Assembly (NCBI RefSeq): GCF_009796785.1
Contig: NZ_CP047026.1
Location: 186,001 to 250,000 of the forward strand
Length of the DNA stretch: 64,000 nucleotides
Source of the DNA: Polaribacter sp. L3A8
GTDB lineage: Bacteria; Bacteroidota; Bacteroidia; Flavobacteriales; Flavobacteriaceae
Direction: 5' to 3'
Numbering within the stretch: the stretch's first letter is position 1; every line of letters begins with the position of its first letter. The translations under genes and the position numbers were made by a program. Shown piece by piece: positions 18,375 through 28,371 of the stretch. The notes under the pieces were generated by a model, which was given only the letters and a program-made list of their open reading frames with translations, was not told the origin of the DNA and did no database searches.

Positions 18375-19360
18375 GTAATAGAAGTTGAAGCATTAACTAC
18401 ATTAGAATCCTCTAAAATAAATAATATAAGCCTATTTTTAGATAACGTATTGGTCCGTTCTATCTCTACGGCTGCATTTAGATGGGGTTTTAATGAGCAA
18501 ACAGATACCTTATTAGAAAATATACAGGTACTTATGTTTTAAAATTAGTACTTACAGATAATAGAAATCAGACCTCAGAGACCTCAATAACTCTAGATAT
18601 TAGAGATTTCGTTTTACAACCTTACGGTGGTTCAGCTCATAAAGTTCCTGGAGTTATACAAATGGAAGATTATGATATTGGTGGAGAAGGCTTTGCTTTT
18701 CATGATTCAATAATTGGTAACACAGGCGGAGCGTATAGAACAGAAGTAGGAGAGGATGTAGATATTTCTGCAGCTGGATCTGGGTTTGTTTTAGGAAGTT
18801 TATCTGGTGGTGAGTTTACAAGGTATACCATAGATGTGGCTGAAGCAGGTAGTTATCAAATGTTGATAAATTATAAAAGGTTTTCTTCTAGCTCTAAACC
18901 TTTTTCGGCAAAAATATTGACTCAGGATTTATCAACATCAAAAGAATTATTTTCTTTACCAGCAGGGTCTACAACTTCTGGAATTGTAAAAATAGGAATA
19001 GGTGTTTTTGGAGATTATACATCGCCTAAATTTGACTTGCAAGCAGGAAAACAGGTGTTAGAACTTTATATTCCATCTGGAGGAGCAGGACCAAGTTATG
19101 ATTTTGTAACCCTAGAAAAAGTAGGAACATTAAGTACAACTGATGTAAATATTTTAGAAGAAAAGTTAAAAGTGTTTCCTGTACCTAGTAATGACGGTAA
19201 GTTTAATTTAAATAAATCGCATCAATGGAAAGTTTATTCAATTTTAGGTAGTTTAATAATAGAAGGTAACGGAAAACAGGTTGATATAAGTTCTTTTTCT
19301 AAAGGAATGTATTTATTAAAAATTGAAACAGGTGAAAATAAAAGACTGATATATAGGTAA
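18375..19360 (+). pseudogene. Remnant of a T9SS enzyme: Ig-like domain, CBM6-like domain, sorting domain
   Basis: The frame from 18375 reads VEALTTLESSKINNISLFL and VLVRSISTAAFRWGFN, an Ig-like domain common before CBM6 modules in flavobacterial agarases and lyases. It breaks at about 18515-18523. The domain then continues in another frame as TGTYVLKLVLTDNRN and TLDIRDF, leading into IQMEDYDIGGEGFAFHD, the CBM6-like start. The longest open piece is 18662-19360 (232 codons). It ends with a sorting domain (VDISSFSKGMYLLKIE) nearly the same as that of the 45467 protein (VDISSFSKGMYILKIG). No catalytic domain or signal peptide remains between promoter site 5 and the Ig-like domain. If translated from 18662 it would lack a secretion signal. 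Confidence 0.75.
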
Positions 19361-19393
19361 GTAATTAAGATTCTTTTTTTATAAGGTAAAATT

Positions 19394-19427
19394 ATATGGC
19401 TCATCATTAAGATGGGCCATATTTTTT
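19394..19427 (+). terminator. Terminator after CBM6 pseudogene
   Basis: Stem ATATGGCTCATC / GATGGGCCATAT (one T-G pair), 5-base loop, then six T. Confidence 0.85.
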
Positions 19428-19486
19428 ACGTTAAAACTGTAAAACACATCAAAATTAACTTAATTATATGTTATTTTATCAAAAAT

Positions 19487-19530
19487 CAGTATAGAGCAGG
19501 ATGGTTAGTATATTTTAAGCCATTAATTTG
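19487..19530 (+). promoter_or_regulatory. Regulon promoter site 6 (upstream of T9SS surface protein)
   Basis: Direct repeat CAGTATAGAG / CAGGATGGTT at 19487-19506, 16 bases, then TTAATTTG at 19523-19530. The gene start follows at 19565. Confidence 0.6.
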
Positions 19531-19564
19531 GAGCCAATTAACAATTAAAATTAAAACAAACATT

Positions 19565-21295
19565 ATGAAAAAATTATTACTTACATCTTGCTTTTTAGCT
19601 TCTTTAAGTATTTCTGCTCAACGAGTTTTTACTAGTACAGGTTCTGGAGATTGGAGTACACCTGCAACTTGGGCAATTACAGACCCAAATGCTAATGGAG
19701 GCGCAAACACCGTGCCTTCTAGTATTGATGATGTTTTTGTAAGTACGAATCATATTGTAGGTGTTTCTACAGGTAACGATGCGGTATGTAACAACCTAAC
19801 AACTGGTTCTAGTGGAGGGGTAGATTTAAGAGATGGTTCTACTTTAACTGTAGAAGGAGATGTGTCTTTAGGAAGATTTGACAATAGTCTTAGACTTTTT
19901 CATGGTACAGGTGCTCCTCCAACTCTTATAATTAAAGGAACAATAACAGATAGAAGAATTTATTTAAGAAAAGTATTATCTAACAATAAGTGGTTTTTAA
20001 TTTCTAGTCCTTTCTTAAATGCTAAAAAATCTAAATTTCTTACAGGTTCAACAAACACAGTTGCAAATAGTGTAGCTAATGGTTTTACAGGAGATGGATC
20101 TAAAACTTCTTTTGCAAGTTATGATGATGCAAATGCTTCTGGTTCTAAATATGTTTATACTTTAGAAGCAAGTAAAACATCTGGTAATTTAACAGATGCA
20201 GCAGGTTATTCTATATTATTAGATAATTCACCTAGTAACGCTTCTTATACTATGAATGGTAAATATCATCATGGTGCAACTACATCTGTTACTATTTCAG
20301 ATGCAGGTAATGGATATAATTTAGTAGGTAATCCATATTTGTCTTATATATATGCAAATGATGCAGCTAATGCAACTCACAATGTATTATTAGATAATAA
20401 TTCAATTTTAGATGAAGCTACTATATGGCTATGGGATGGAGATAATGCAACATGGGTAACAGTTAATAAATCAGATGCAGCAGCATATCACATAAGTCCA
20501 GCTCAAGGGTTTTTTGTAAAAGCTAAAACTGGCGGAGGTGCTTTTACTTTTGATAAAGATTTAGAAACACATGCTACAAATGGAGATGTTTTCTTAAAAA
20601 ATACAAATAATAGATTTGAAATTGATTTAACTATTTCTACAGATAAATTAAGTCGTAAAACAGCTATTAGATATATAGATAATACAACCACTTCCTTTGA
20701 TAATGGTTATGATAGCTCTGTATTTGGAGGCTATTCAGAAGATTTTCAAGTATACACTCAATTATTAGAGAGTACAACTAAAAACTTAGCAATACAATCA
20801 TTACCAACCAAAGGTTTAGAAACTATGGTAGTTCCTGTAGGAGTTAAAGCTCCTGCAAATTCAGAAATCATTTTTTCGGCAAAATCTTTAAACGTACCAG
20901 CTGGTTATAATGTGTATTTAGAAGATAAAACAAATAATATTCTTACAAGATTAGATGAAGCAAATGCATCGTATACAACAAGAGTAACTAGTGCTACAAC
21001 CGAAGGACGTTTTTTTATACACACTAGTGCTTTTTCTGTTTTAAGTTTAAAATCAGAATTATTAGAGGGAGTAAGTATTTTTAAGACAGATAATTCTAAT
21101 TTAAGAATAGTTGGTTTACAACAAGGAAAAGTATCAGTATCATTAGTTAATTTAATAGGTAAAACAGTAATGAATTCTTCTTTTAAAGCGTCTGCTATAA
21201 ATAATATTGCATTACCAAAATTAGCTACAGGTGTTTATATTGTTCAGTTAGAAACTGAAGCTGGTAAATTGAATAAGAAAATAATTTTAGAATAA
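19565..21295 (+). CDS. T9SS-secreted surface protein of unknown function
   Basis: The start at 19565 was chosen because it gives a clean signal peptide (MKKLLLTSCFLASLSISAQ); the open frame from 19412 would run through a terminator and promoter site 6. The 576-residue protein opens with TGSGDWSTPATWAI and GANTVPSSIDDVFV, a repeat type seen in large flavobacterial adhesin-like proteins. The middle is glycine- and asparagine-rich beta structure (GNPYLSYIYAND, ATIWLWDGDNATW, GFFVKAKTGGG). The end is a type A sorting domain (LRIVGLQQGKVSVSLVNL, ATGVYIVQLETEAGK). No catalytic motif is visible. The regulon promoter suggests a role in polysaccharide use, perhaps adhesion or binding. A 55-codon companion gene follows. 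Confidence 0.8.
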   Translation: MKKLLLTSCFLASLSISAQRVFTSTGSGDWSTPATWAITDPNANGGANTVPSSIDDVFVSTNHIVGVSTGNDAVCNNLTTGSSGGVDLRDGSTLTVEGDVSLGRFDNSLRLFHGTGAPPTLIIKGTITDRRIYLRKVLSNNKWFLISSPFLNAKKSKFLTGSTNTVANSVANGFTGDGSKTSFASYDDANASGSKYVYTLEASKTSGNLTDAAGYSILLDNSPSNASYTMNGKYHHGATTSVTISDAGNGYNLVGNPYLSYIYANDAANATHNVLLDNNSILDEATIWLWDGDNATWVTVNKSDAAAYHISPAQGFFVKAKTGGGAFTFDKDLETHATNGDVFLKNTNNRFEIDLTISTDKLSRKTAIRYIDNTTTSFDNGYDSSVFGGYSEDFQVYTQLLESTTKNLAIQSLPTKGLETMVVPVGVKAPANSEIIFSAKSLNVPAGYNVYLEDKTNNILTRLDEANASYTTRVTSATTEGRFFIHTSAFSVLSLKSELLEGVSIFKTDNSNLRIVGLQQGKVSVSLVNLIGKTVMNSSFKASAINNIALPKLATGVYIVQLETEAGKLNKKIILE

Positions 21296-21322
21296 TTAAC
21301 GAGAATTTAAAAAATATAAAAG

Positions 21323-21490
21323 ATGAAACAACTAGAAACACATACAGAAAATATTTCTCGAAAAGAAGCTATAAAAAAGATTGGTAATTACGGTAAATAT
21401 GCTGCTTTAACGGCATTAGGAACTTATATGATATTAAACCCACAAAAAGCACAAGCGCAAAGTATAGAAGCGCCAGGATCTGGTTTTTAA
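21323..21490 (+). CDS. Small conserved-type protein following the T9SS surface protein
   Basis: 55 residues: MKQLETHTENISRKEAIKKI, then a hydrophobic stretch (YAALTALGTYMILNP) and a QAQSIEAPGSGF tail. I recognise the pattern (SRKEAxKKxG, one membrane-like segment, QAQ, proline/glycine end) from small proteins found directly after T9SS surface proteins in flavobacteria. It lies 27 bases after that gene and before a terminator, so it is co-transcribed. It resembles an export signal with almost no mature part. Function unknown. Confidence 0.65.
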   Translation: MKQLETHTENISRKEAIKKIGNYGKYAALTALGTYMILNPQKAQAQSIEAPGSGF

Positions 21491-21526
21491 TTAATAGAAA
21501 CCAATTTTTTATAAAAACTAATTATT

Positions 21527-21561
21527 AAAAAGGTAGTAAATTAATTTACTACCTTTTTTTT
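21527..21561 (+). terminator. Terminator after the small companion gene
   Basis: A 16-bp palindromic stem (AAAAAGGTAGTAAATT and its complement), near-symmetric, with T-run to 21561. Confidence 0.85.
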
Positions 21562-21846
21562 GTTAACAAATGTAATTAAGAATAAGTAAATTATTATAGC
21601 GTTTTTAATTAGTAATATATGTGTTGTTACTATTAAGAATTTGTTTTATAATGGCCTTTATTTACCCAGCAATTGTACTTTTATCTGAGGTATATTAGTT
21701 AAAGTTAGTAGCATTAGCCTTTTTTAGATATTATTTATGAAAAAGAAAACAATAACAATTATTAATTTGTAAAGAAACAATGGCTTTATAATTAGAGATA
21801 TGCGTGCTTTAATAATAATTATGAGCTTAGTAAAAGTATTGTTTTT
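21562..21846. other. Non-coding stretch between terminator and site 7
   Basis: No convincing gene. An ATG at 21737 opens only MKKKTITIINL before a stop, which may be a relic leader. Otherwise AT-rich with no repeat I can name. Confidence 0.5.
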
Positions 21847-21891
21847 CAGGATAGAACAGGATACGATTTTACCACAACTAATTTACTTTTA
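21847..21891 (+). promoter_or_regulatory. Regulon promoter site 7 (upstream of sulfatase-GH78)
   Basis: Direct repeat CAGGATAGAA / CAGGATACGA at 21847-21866, 17 bases, then TACTTTTA at 21884-21891. The gene starts at 21970. Confidence 0.65.
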
Positions 21892-21969
21892 AATCTTTAA
21901 GAAGTGTAATTAAATTCACTGTTATTATTAGATTAAAATAGAAATATAATATTAATAAAGTAACATTTT

Positions 21970-24900
21970 ATGATGCAAAAACAAAGGTTTTTATTAGTAC
22001 TAGTATTGGCTTTAACTATGTTTAAACCAATTTATTCTCAACAAAATAAAGATAATCCAGAAAAACCAAATATCATATTTATTTTAACGGATGATCAGCG
22101 TTTTGATGCTATTGGGTACGTAGGTAATAGCTATGTAAAAACTCCAGAAATGGACAAACTAGCAAAATCGGGTACTTATTTTAAGAATGCCATTGTAACC
22201 ACACCTATTTGTGCGGCAAGTAGAGCAAGTCTTTTAACAGGTTTGCATGAAAGAACTCATAATTTTAATTTTCAAACAGGAAATATTAGAAGTGAGTATA
22301 TGGATAATTCGTATCCAACGATCTTAAAAAATGCAGGATATCATACTGGTTTTTTTGGTAAATATGGAGTTAGATATGAAGAATTAGACAAACAATTTGA
22401 TGTTTATGAATCTTATGATAGAAACCATAAATTTAAAGACAAAAGAAGTTACTTTTATAAAACAATTGGTAAGGATACTGTTCACTTAACAAGATATACA
22501 GGGCAGCAAGCTTTAGATTTTATAGATGATTCTTCTAAAGAAAAACCTTTCTGTTTATCTTTAAGTTTTAGTGCGCCACATGCACATGATAGTGCTCCAG
22601 ACCAATACTTTTGGCAAGATGCTACAGACAATCTATTAACAGATGTTACCATACCTAAAGCAGATCTTTCTGAGGATAAGTATTTTAATGCACAACCAGA
22701 AATTGTTAGAAAAGGTTTTAACAGATTACGTTGGACTTGGAGATATGACACGCCAGAAAAATATCAGCATAGTTTAAAAGGATATTATAGAATGATAGCG
22801 GGTGTAGATTTAGAAATTGCTAAAATCCGTAAAAAACTAAAAGAAAAAGGATTAGATAAAAATACTGTTATTATTGTTATGGGAGATAACGGTTACTTTT
22901 TAGGAGAGCGTCAAATGGCAGGAAAATGGTTAATGTATGACAACTCAATAAGAGTTCCATTAATGATTTTTGATCCTAGAGTAAACAAACATCAAGACAT
23001 CAATGAAATGGTTTTAAATATAGATGTTACTTCTACAATTGCAGATTTTGCAGGTGTAAAAATACCTGAAACTTGGCAAGGAAAAAGTTTAAAACCTTTA
23101 GTTTTAAAAGATGTAAATACCATTGCTAGAGATACTATTTTAATAGAACATATTTGGGATTTTAGCGAAATACCACCAAGTGAAGGAGTGCGTACAGAAG
23201 AATGGAAATACTTTAGATATGTAAATGATAAATCTTTAGAAGAGTTATACAATCTTAAAAAAGATCCAAAAGAAATAAAAAACCTTGTTGGTAAAAGAAA
23301 ATACGCTAAAGTTTTAGCCGAATTAAGAGCAAAAACAGATGAGCTTATTAAAAGAAATAGCGATAAATATAGAGCAGCGCCAACAGATTTAACTGTAGAG
23401 TTAATAAGAAAACCAGGTACAGATGTTCAAATTTTTGATACCAAACCAGAATTTGGATGGACGGTTCCGTTAGCATCTAAATTTCAATCTGCATACCAAA
23501 TATTAGTAGCTTCTAATCTAGAAAGTATTAATAATAACAACGGAGATGTTTGGGATAGTGGTCAAGTAAGGTCTGATGCGTCTTCAAATGTAGAATTTAA
23601 AGGAAACCCTTTAGAGGTTGGAAAAACATATTTTTGGAAAGTAAGAATTTGGGATGAAGATAATAGATTGGTAGATTATTCTGAGGCTCAAAAATTTACT
23701 ACAGGTAAAAGTGATAGTTATATTATTTCTACAGAAAATAAATTTCAGGTAGATGAAATTAAACCTGTAAAATTTGAAAAAAGAAATAATTTCTATTTTA
23801 TGGATTTTGGTAAAGCAGCTTTTGCAACCATCAATTTTACATACAATGCAACAACCCCACACACATTAACCTTTAGAGTTGGTGAAATGGTTGATGATAA
23901 CGGAAATGTTAATAGAACTCCACCAAAGAAAAGTACAATTCGTTATCAAGAAATAAAAATTGATGTAAAACCAGGTCAAACAAACTATCAAATAAAAGTA
24001 CATACAGACGAAAGAAATACAAGAGCAAATAAAGCAATTGCGTTACCAAAAGGATTTCCTCCTTTAGTGCCGTTTAGATATGCAGAAGTAGAAGGAGTAC
24101 AAGCACCAATTTTTGCAGATAACTTTACACAATTGGCTTACCATACTTATTGGGATGAAAAAGCAAGTAGTTTTAAAAGTGATAATGATATCTTAAACCA
24201 AGTTTGGGATTTATCTAAATACTCTATAAAAGCAACTACTTTTAATGGTTTGTATGTAGACGGAGATAGAGAAAGAATACCTTATGAGGCAGATGCTTAT
24301 TTAAATCAATTAAGCCATTATACTACAGATAGAGAGTATGCAATGGCAAGACGTACTATAGAGTATTTTATGAAAAATCCAACATGGCCAACAGAATGGC
24401 AACAACATGTTGCATTGCTTATTTATGCAGATTATATGTATACAGGAAATACAGAGCTTATAGAACGTTATTATGAAGAACTAAAACATAAAACTTTGTT
24501 TGAATTATCTAATGAAGATGGATTAATAACATCAACAAAAGTAGATAAAGAATTTATGCGTAAACTAGGTTTTGCAGATGGATATAAAAAACCATTAACA
24601 GATATTGTAGACTGGCCATCAGCTAATTTTAATGGAAGTAAAACCAAAGGAGAACGAGATGGTTTTGTATTTAAGCCATACAGTACAGTAATTAATGCTT
24701 TCTTTTATGAAAACATGAAAATTATGTCTGAATTTGCTAAAATTTTAGGTAAAACTCAAGAAGTTTTAGATTTTGAATTAAGAGCAGCAAAAGCAAAAAA
24801 GGCTGTTAACGAACAAATGTTCGATAAAAAACGAGGTATTTATGTTGATGGTATTGGTACAGATCATGCCTCTTTACACGCAAATATGATGCCTTTAGCA

Positions 24901-25500
24901 TTTGGATTAGTACCAGAAGAGCATTTTAAATCGGTTGTAGATTATGTAAAATCTAGAGGAATGGCTTGTAGTGTTTACGGATCGCAATTTTTAATGGATG
25001 GCTTGTATAATGCAGGTGAAGCAGATTATGCTTTAGAATTATTAGCAAGTAAAGCTAAAAGAAGTTGGTACAATATGATTCGTATTGGATCTACCATTAC
25101 TTTAGAAGCTTGGGATAATTCTTATAAAAATAATTTAGATTGGAACCATGCATGGGGAGCAGTACCTGCAAATGCCATACCTAGAGGTTTGTGGGGTATA
25201 AAACCTAAAACAGCAGGTTTTGAAGTAGCTACTATTAAACCTCAAATGAGTAAACTTAAATCTAGCTCTATAGAAGTACCAACGGTTAGAGGAACAATAA
25301 AAGCATCTTATAAATATAACGGACCAAGGTTGCAAACTTATGAAATTGAAATTCCTGGTAACATGGTTGCTGAGTTTTCATTAAACAACCTAGAAGGAAA
25401 AGATTTTATCCATAATGGACAAAAAGTACCTTCTGCTTTTAAAGTTGTAAGATTAGCTCCTGGAAAACACACAATTCAATTAAAAATAAATTCATTTTAA
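21970..25500 (+). CDS. Bifunctional S1 sulfatase - GH78 alpha-L-rhamnosidase
   Basis: The 1176-residue secreted protein (signal peptide ending IYS-QQ) joins two enzymes. Residues 30-480 form an S1 sulfatase: [13 protein letters not shown] with Asp41/Asp42, [10 protein letters not shown] with formylglycine Cys81, [16 protein letters not shown]. Residues 490-600 are an Ig-like domain ([20 protein letters not shown]). The rest is GH78: [16 protein letters not shown] (Asp764-Glu768 region, the usual acid motif), [20 protein letters not shown] and a C-terminal beta-sandwich. It should remove sulfate from rhamnose and then cleave the rhamnosyl bond of ulvan oligosaccharides. A sulfatase-GH78 fusion is known from the Formosa agariphila ulvan locus, by memory. 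It has its own regulon promoter and terminator. Confidence 0.93.
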   Translation: MMQKQRFLLVLVLALTMFKPIYSQQNKDNPEKPNIIFILTDDQRFDAIGYVGNSYVKTPEMDKLAKSGTYFKNAIVTTPICAASRASLLTGLHERTHNFNFQTGNIRSEYMDNSYPTILKNAGYHTGFFGKYGVRYEELDKQFDVYESYDRNHKFKDKRSYFYKTIGKDTVHLTRYTGQQALDFIDDSSKEKPFCLSLSFSAPHAHDSAPDQYFWQDATDNLLTDVTIPKADLSEDKYFNAQPEIVRKGFNRLRWTWRYDTPEKYQHSLKGYYRMIAGVDLEIAKIRKKLKEKGLDKNTVIIVMGDNGYFLGERQMAGKWLMYDNSIRVPLMIFDPRVNKHQDINEMVLNIDVTSTIADFAGVKIPETWQGKSLKPLVLKDVNTIARDTILIEHIWDFSEIPPSEGVRTEEWKYFRYVNDKSLEELYNLKKDPKEIKNLVGKRKYAKVLAELRAKTDELIKRNSDKYRAAPTDLTVELIRKPGTDVQIFDTKPEFGWTVPLASKFQSAYQILVASNLESINNNNGDVWDSGQVRSDASSNVEFKGNPLEVGKTYFWKVRIWDEDNRLVDYSEAQKFTTGKSDSYIISTENKFQVDEIKPVKFEKRNNFYFMDFGKAAFATINFTYNATTPHTLTFRVGEMVDDNGNVNRTPPKKSTIRYQEIKIDVKPGQTNYQIKVHTDERNTRANKAIALPKGFPPLVPFRYAEVEGVQAPIFADNFTQLAYHTYWDEKASSFKSDNDILNQVWDLSKYSIKATTFNGLYVDGDRERIPYEADAYLNQLSHYTTDREYAMARRTIEYFMKNPTWPTEWQQHVALLIYADYMYTGNTELIERYYEELKHKTLFELSNEDGLITSTKVDKEFMRKLGFADGYKKPLTDIVDWPSANFNGSKTKGERDGFVFKPYSTVINAFFYENMKIMSEFAKILGKTQEVLDFELRAAKAKKAVNEQMFDKKRGIYVDGIGTDHASLHANMMPLAFGLVPEEHFKSVVDYVKSRGMACSVYGSQFLMDGLYNAGEADYALELLASKAKRSWYNMIRIGSTITLEAWDNSYKNNLDWNHAWGAVPANAIPRGLWGIKPKTAGFEVATIKPQMSKLKSSSIEVPTVRGTIKASYKYNGPRLQTYEIEIPGNMVAEFSLNNLEGKDFIHNGQKVPSAFKVVRLAPGKHTIQLKINSF

Positions 25501-25520
25501 TTAAAAATAAAATAGATTTT

Positions 25521-25556
25521 AAAGCCTCAACTTTTTTAAGTTGAGGCTTTTTTTGT
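25521..25556 (+). terminator. Terminator after sulfatase-GH78
   Basis: A 13-bp perfect stem (AAAGCCTCAACTT / AAGTTGAGGCTTT), T-rich loop, T-run to 25554. Confidence 0.9.
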
Positions 25557-25579
25557 TTTAAGAAAAAGAAACAAGCAAT

Positions 25580-25624
25580 CAGGTTATAACAGGATGGATT
25601 AAAAAAAACTTCAAATTATATTTA
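25580..25624 (+). promoter_or_regulatory. Regulon promoter site 8 (upstream of lyase-like gene)
   Basis: Direct repeat CAGGTTATAA / CAGGATGGAT at 25580-25599, 17 bases, then TATATTTA at 25617-25624. The gene starts at 25686. Confidence 0.65.
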
Positions 25625-25685
25625 TAAAATGTTATTATACAACATATAAATTATATTAAAAACGAATTTAAATTAGTTATTTAAG

Positions 25686-28136
25686 ATGAAACCCACATTA
25701 CAAAATTTAATATTTGCAACTTTAACTTTGTTATCTTTTCAGGTTGCAATTGCTCAAGTAACGTTAGAGAAGGAAGTTAAAATAACCGATCTTGCTATGT
25801 ATTTTAATGGTAATAAGGTTGCACTTAACACAACCACTAACTCAACAACGGGTTATGATTATGTTTATGGACCAGCACTTACACCTCACGGAGATTGTAT
25901 AAAGGTTTATGGAGATTATGTTTTTATGACCTGGTATAGAGGAGGTAAAGATGACCGCCATGTTATGCTTACAAGATACAATACAAAAACAGGTACTCAA
26001 AAAACAATAGAATTTCCGCATCAACATACTGGGTATAATGGTAAGTGGTGGATTGGTGAAACACACAATACAATTGCTGTAGGTATTTCTCCCAAAAACG
26101 GTACAATACACATGTTGTATGACATGCATAGAAATGGTAACGTAGCCGCTTTTGCTAATGATTATTTAAGATATTCTTACACCGTAGCTGATGCAGCAAC
26201 AGTACCTGATGATGAATTTGTTTTAGATTTATTCATTCAATCTCCTAACAACAATTACAAACACTTAGCTTTTCCTGGTATAAATGATTTAAATACTACT
26301 AGATTATTAACCTATCCTGCATTTTTTATAAATGATGAAGGTGATTTGTTTATGAAAATGAGGTTTGGTTATTCTAATAACGGAAAATTCTTATTTGCTA
26401 AATACGATGGAACTGATTGGGAAGGTTATACAGAATTTAACAGAATGCAAGCATCAAGTTATGGTAGTGAATATAACTGGGGCTTATATGGAGATTTTAA
26501 ATACTTAAATGGTAAGTTAAGAATAGGTTTTCAAAGAAGATCCGATAATCGAGTTGATAAATATCAATATCAAAATGGATTTTATTATGCGTATTCTGAT
26601 GACCCAAGCGGACTTACACAATGGAAAAATCATGAAGGAACGGGGTTTACAAGACCGTTAGCAGATGCAGATAAAATATTAGTTTCAGAACCAGGAGATT
26701 TAGTAGTAACTACTTTAAAAGATAAAGTGAATATTGTAGGTGGTTTTGATTTTACTGTAACAGATAATGAAGACGTACATTTTATTGGTAAAGTAAAAGA
26801 TAATGAGAATAACATAACTAAGTATGTGCATACTTATAAACCTTCTGGAGCAACAGAATTTATAACAACTACAGATTTTGCAGGAGCAGAAGCTCTTTAT
26901 TCTTCTGGAGAAAATATATATATTATTGGTTTAAATTCTTCTGGTAGACCTTATGTAGAACAAGCACCTGGTGGAACAAATTTGTTTTCTAGAGTATATG
27001 AAGCTACATCTGGTAAACGATTTAGAAAAGGGATTGTTAATATTCATGAAGGTAAATTATATTATTATTTATTAGAAAACAATGCATCTGATAGTGATGA
27101 TACACAACCTACGTATTTACAAATAATTGATTTAAATATTAAAAATGGTCCAAAACCATTTGAGGTATCTTTATTATCTCCGTCAGATAATCAACAATTT
27201 GAAGAAGGAGAAAACGTTCAGCTATACGCAAAAGCAACGACAGATACAGGAGCACTTACAAAAGTTGAATTTATTGTTAATGGAGAGTTGCTAGAAACAG
27301 ATACAACAGATCCTTATTTGTTAGACTGGGTACCTTCGGATGTTGGTACGTATATTATCAAGGCAATAGCATATAATGATAGTGATAAAAATGTAGAGTC
27401 ATCAGAAATTACAATTGAAGTAATAGAAGAAGATAAAACGAATTTAACAGGCGATGTGTACCGATTAAAAAATGTAGGTTCGGGTAAGTATTTAACATCA
27501 AATGAGGCAGCTGTAACTGGTAGTGATTCTGGTGAAGGAGTAGAAAAAGAATGGACATTTGTAAAAACAGAATACCAATCTAAAGTGTATTATAATATAG
27601 ATAGTGAAACAAGTAAAGGTATATTACGTGCTACTGGTGGTGGTAATACTCCGCCATATATAATTATAAATACAGGTAAAGGGGCACCTGCTACAGATTC
27701 TGATAAAATTTGGACTGTACATTATAATGAATCAGATGATACTTATCGATTTGAAGCAAAAGATCAAAATAGATTTTTATATCATCAAGAAGATGGAGAG
27801 TTTTATAGCCTTCCTGCAGAAGAAACGGAAGCAAGAAGTAAATGGAAAGTAGAATCTACAAGTGCTTCTTTAAGTGTTAATGACCAAGTTGTTGCGTTAT
27901 CATCTGTAAAAGTATACCCAAACCCTGCAAACAGTAATTTTACAATAGAACTAAATAATATAAATGCTACCAGCGTTAAGATTTATAATGTTTTAGGTAA
28001 GGTTGTTTATAAAAATGCAACTAAAAGTAAAAATATTCTAGTAAATAAAGAGAATATTTTTAAACCTGGTGTCTATTTGATTAAGGTTTTAGATGATCAA
28101 CAAAAAGTATATCATTCTAAACTAATTATAAAATAA
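25686..28136 (+). CDS. Beta-propeller ulvan lyase-like protein (PL24/PL25 type) with Ig-like, trefoil-like and T9SS domains
   Basis: The 816-residue protein has a signal peptide (VAIAQ-VT). Residues 30-480 form a BNR_4-type propeller: GPALTPHGDCIKVYGDYVFM, WWIGETHNTIAVGISPKNGT with His127, and LYDMHRNGN with His148. Paired histidines about 20 residues apart in these blades fit the catalytic/metal histidines of beta-propeller ulvan lyases PL24 and PL25. Next come an Ig-like domain (490-585; SLLSPSDNQQFEEGENVQLY), a trefoil-like domain (590-725; YRLKNVGSGKYLTS) and a sorting domain (VKVYPNPANSNFTIEL). It would cut ulvan between rhamnose 3-sulfate and uronic acid outside the cell, leaving the unsaturated ends used by GH105. 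Family choice rests on motif reading only. Confidence 0.75.
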   Translation: MKPTLQNLIFATLTLLSFQVAIAQVTLEKEVKITDLAMYFNGNKVALNTTTNSTTGYDYVYGPALTPHGDCIKVYGDYVFMTWYRGGKDDRHVMLTRYNTKTGTQKTIEFPHQHTGYNGKWWIGETHNTIAVGISPKNGTIHMLYDMHRNGNVAAFANDYLRYSYTVADAATVPDDEFVLDLFIQSPNNNYKHLAFPGINDLNTTRLLTYPAFFINDEGDLFMKMRFGYSNNGKFLFAKYDGTDWEGYTEFNRMQASSYGSEYNWGLYGDFKYLNGKLRIGFQRRSDNRVDKYQYQNGFYYAYSDDPSGLTQWKNHEGTGFTRPLADADKILVSEPGDLVVTTLKDKVNIVGGFDFTVTDNEDVHFIGKVKDNENNITKYVHTYKPSGATEFITTTDFAGAEALYSSGENIYIIGLNSSGRPYVEQAPGGTNLFSRVYEATSGKRFRKGIVNIHEGKLYYYLLENNASDSDDTQPTYLQIIDLNIKNGPKPFEVSLLSPSDNQQFEEGENVQLYAKATTDTGALTKVEFIVNGELLETDTTDPYLLDWVPSDVGTYIIKAIAYNDSDKNVESSEITIEVIEEDKTNLTGDVYRLKNVGSGKYLTSNEAAVTGSDSGEGVEKEWTFVKTEYQSKVYYNIDSETSKGILRATGGGNTPPYIIINTGKGAPATDSDKIWTVHYNESDDTYRFEAKDQNRFLYHQEDGEFYSLPAEETEARSKWKVESTSASLSVNDQVVALSSVKVYPNPANSNFTIELNNINATSVKIYNVLGKVVYKNATKSKNILVNKENIFKPGVYLIKVLDDQQKVYHSKLIIK

Positions 28137-28162
28137 GTTACTTTAAAATTATAGTATTACCG

Positions 28163-28343
28163 CCTGTTGTGCATTTTGATCTTTTTTTAACTCTAAAATA
28201 TATGTTCGATTGATTTTGAGGTATGAAAAATTATATAGAGGACAATTTAATAACTTAAAATACGTATTCTCGATACAAATTTTACGCATTGCAACCGTAA
28301 AATTCACTCGAATTGACAGAATTTTATCAAAATGCACAAAAGG
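28163..28343. repeat. 18-bp inverted repeats (17/18) flanking a 181-bp intergenic element
   Basis: CCTGTTGTGCATTTTGAT at 28163-28180 is the complement, with one mismatch, of ATCAAAATGCACAAAAGG at 28326-28343. A second, perfect 9-bp inverted repeat (AATTTTACG / CGTAAAATT) lies inside near 28278-28305. It could be a MITE-like element or a long leader hairpin before the gene at 28372. No direct target repeats were confirmed. Confidence 0.45.
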
Positions 28344-28371
28344 TTATTACCTTATAAATTAAAATATAAAA

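Noticed and set aside
19412..19564. N-terminal extension of the T9SS surface protein (start at 19412)
   Set aside because: This part begins inside a terminator hairpin and crosses regulon site 6; a perfect signal peptide starts at 19565.
28201..28290. Possible further direct-repeat site before the 28372 gene (TTATATAGAG then GACAATTTAA)
   Set aside because: The second half does not match CAGGATGG and there is no TAnnTTTR at the fixed distance.
28149..28337. 62-codon minus-strand ORF between the lyase-like gene and the Tat-exported enzyme
   Set aside because: It lies almost wholly within the inverted-repeat element and shows no domain or signal; likely chance.
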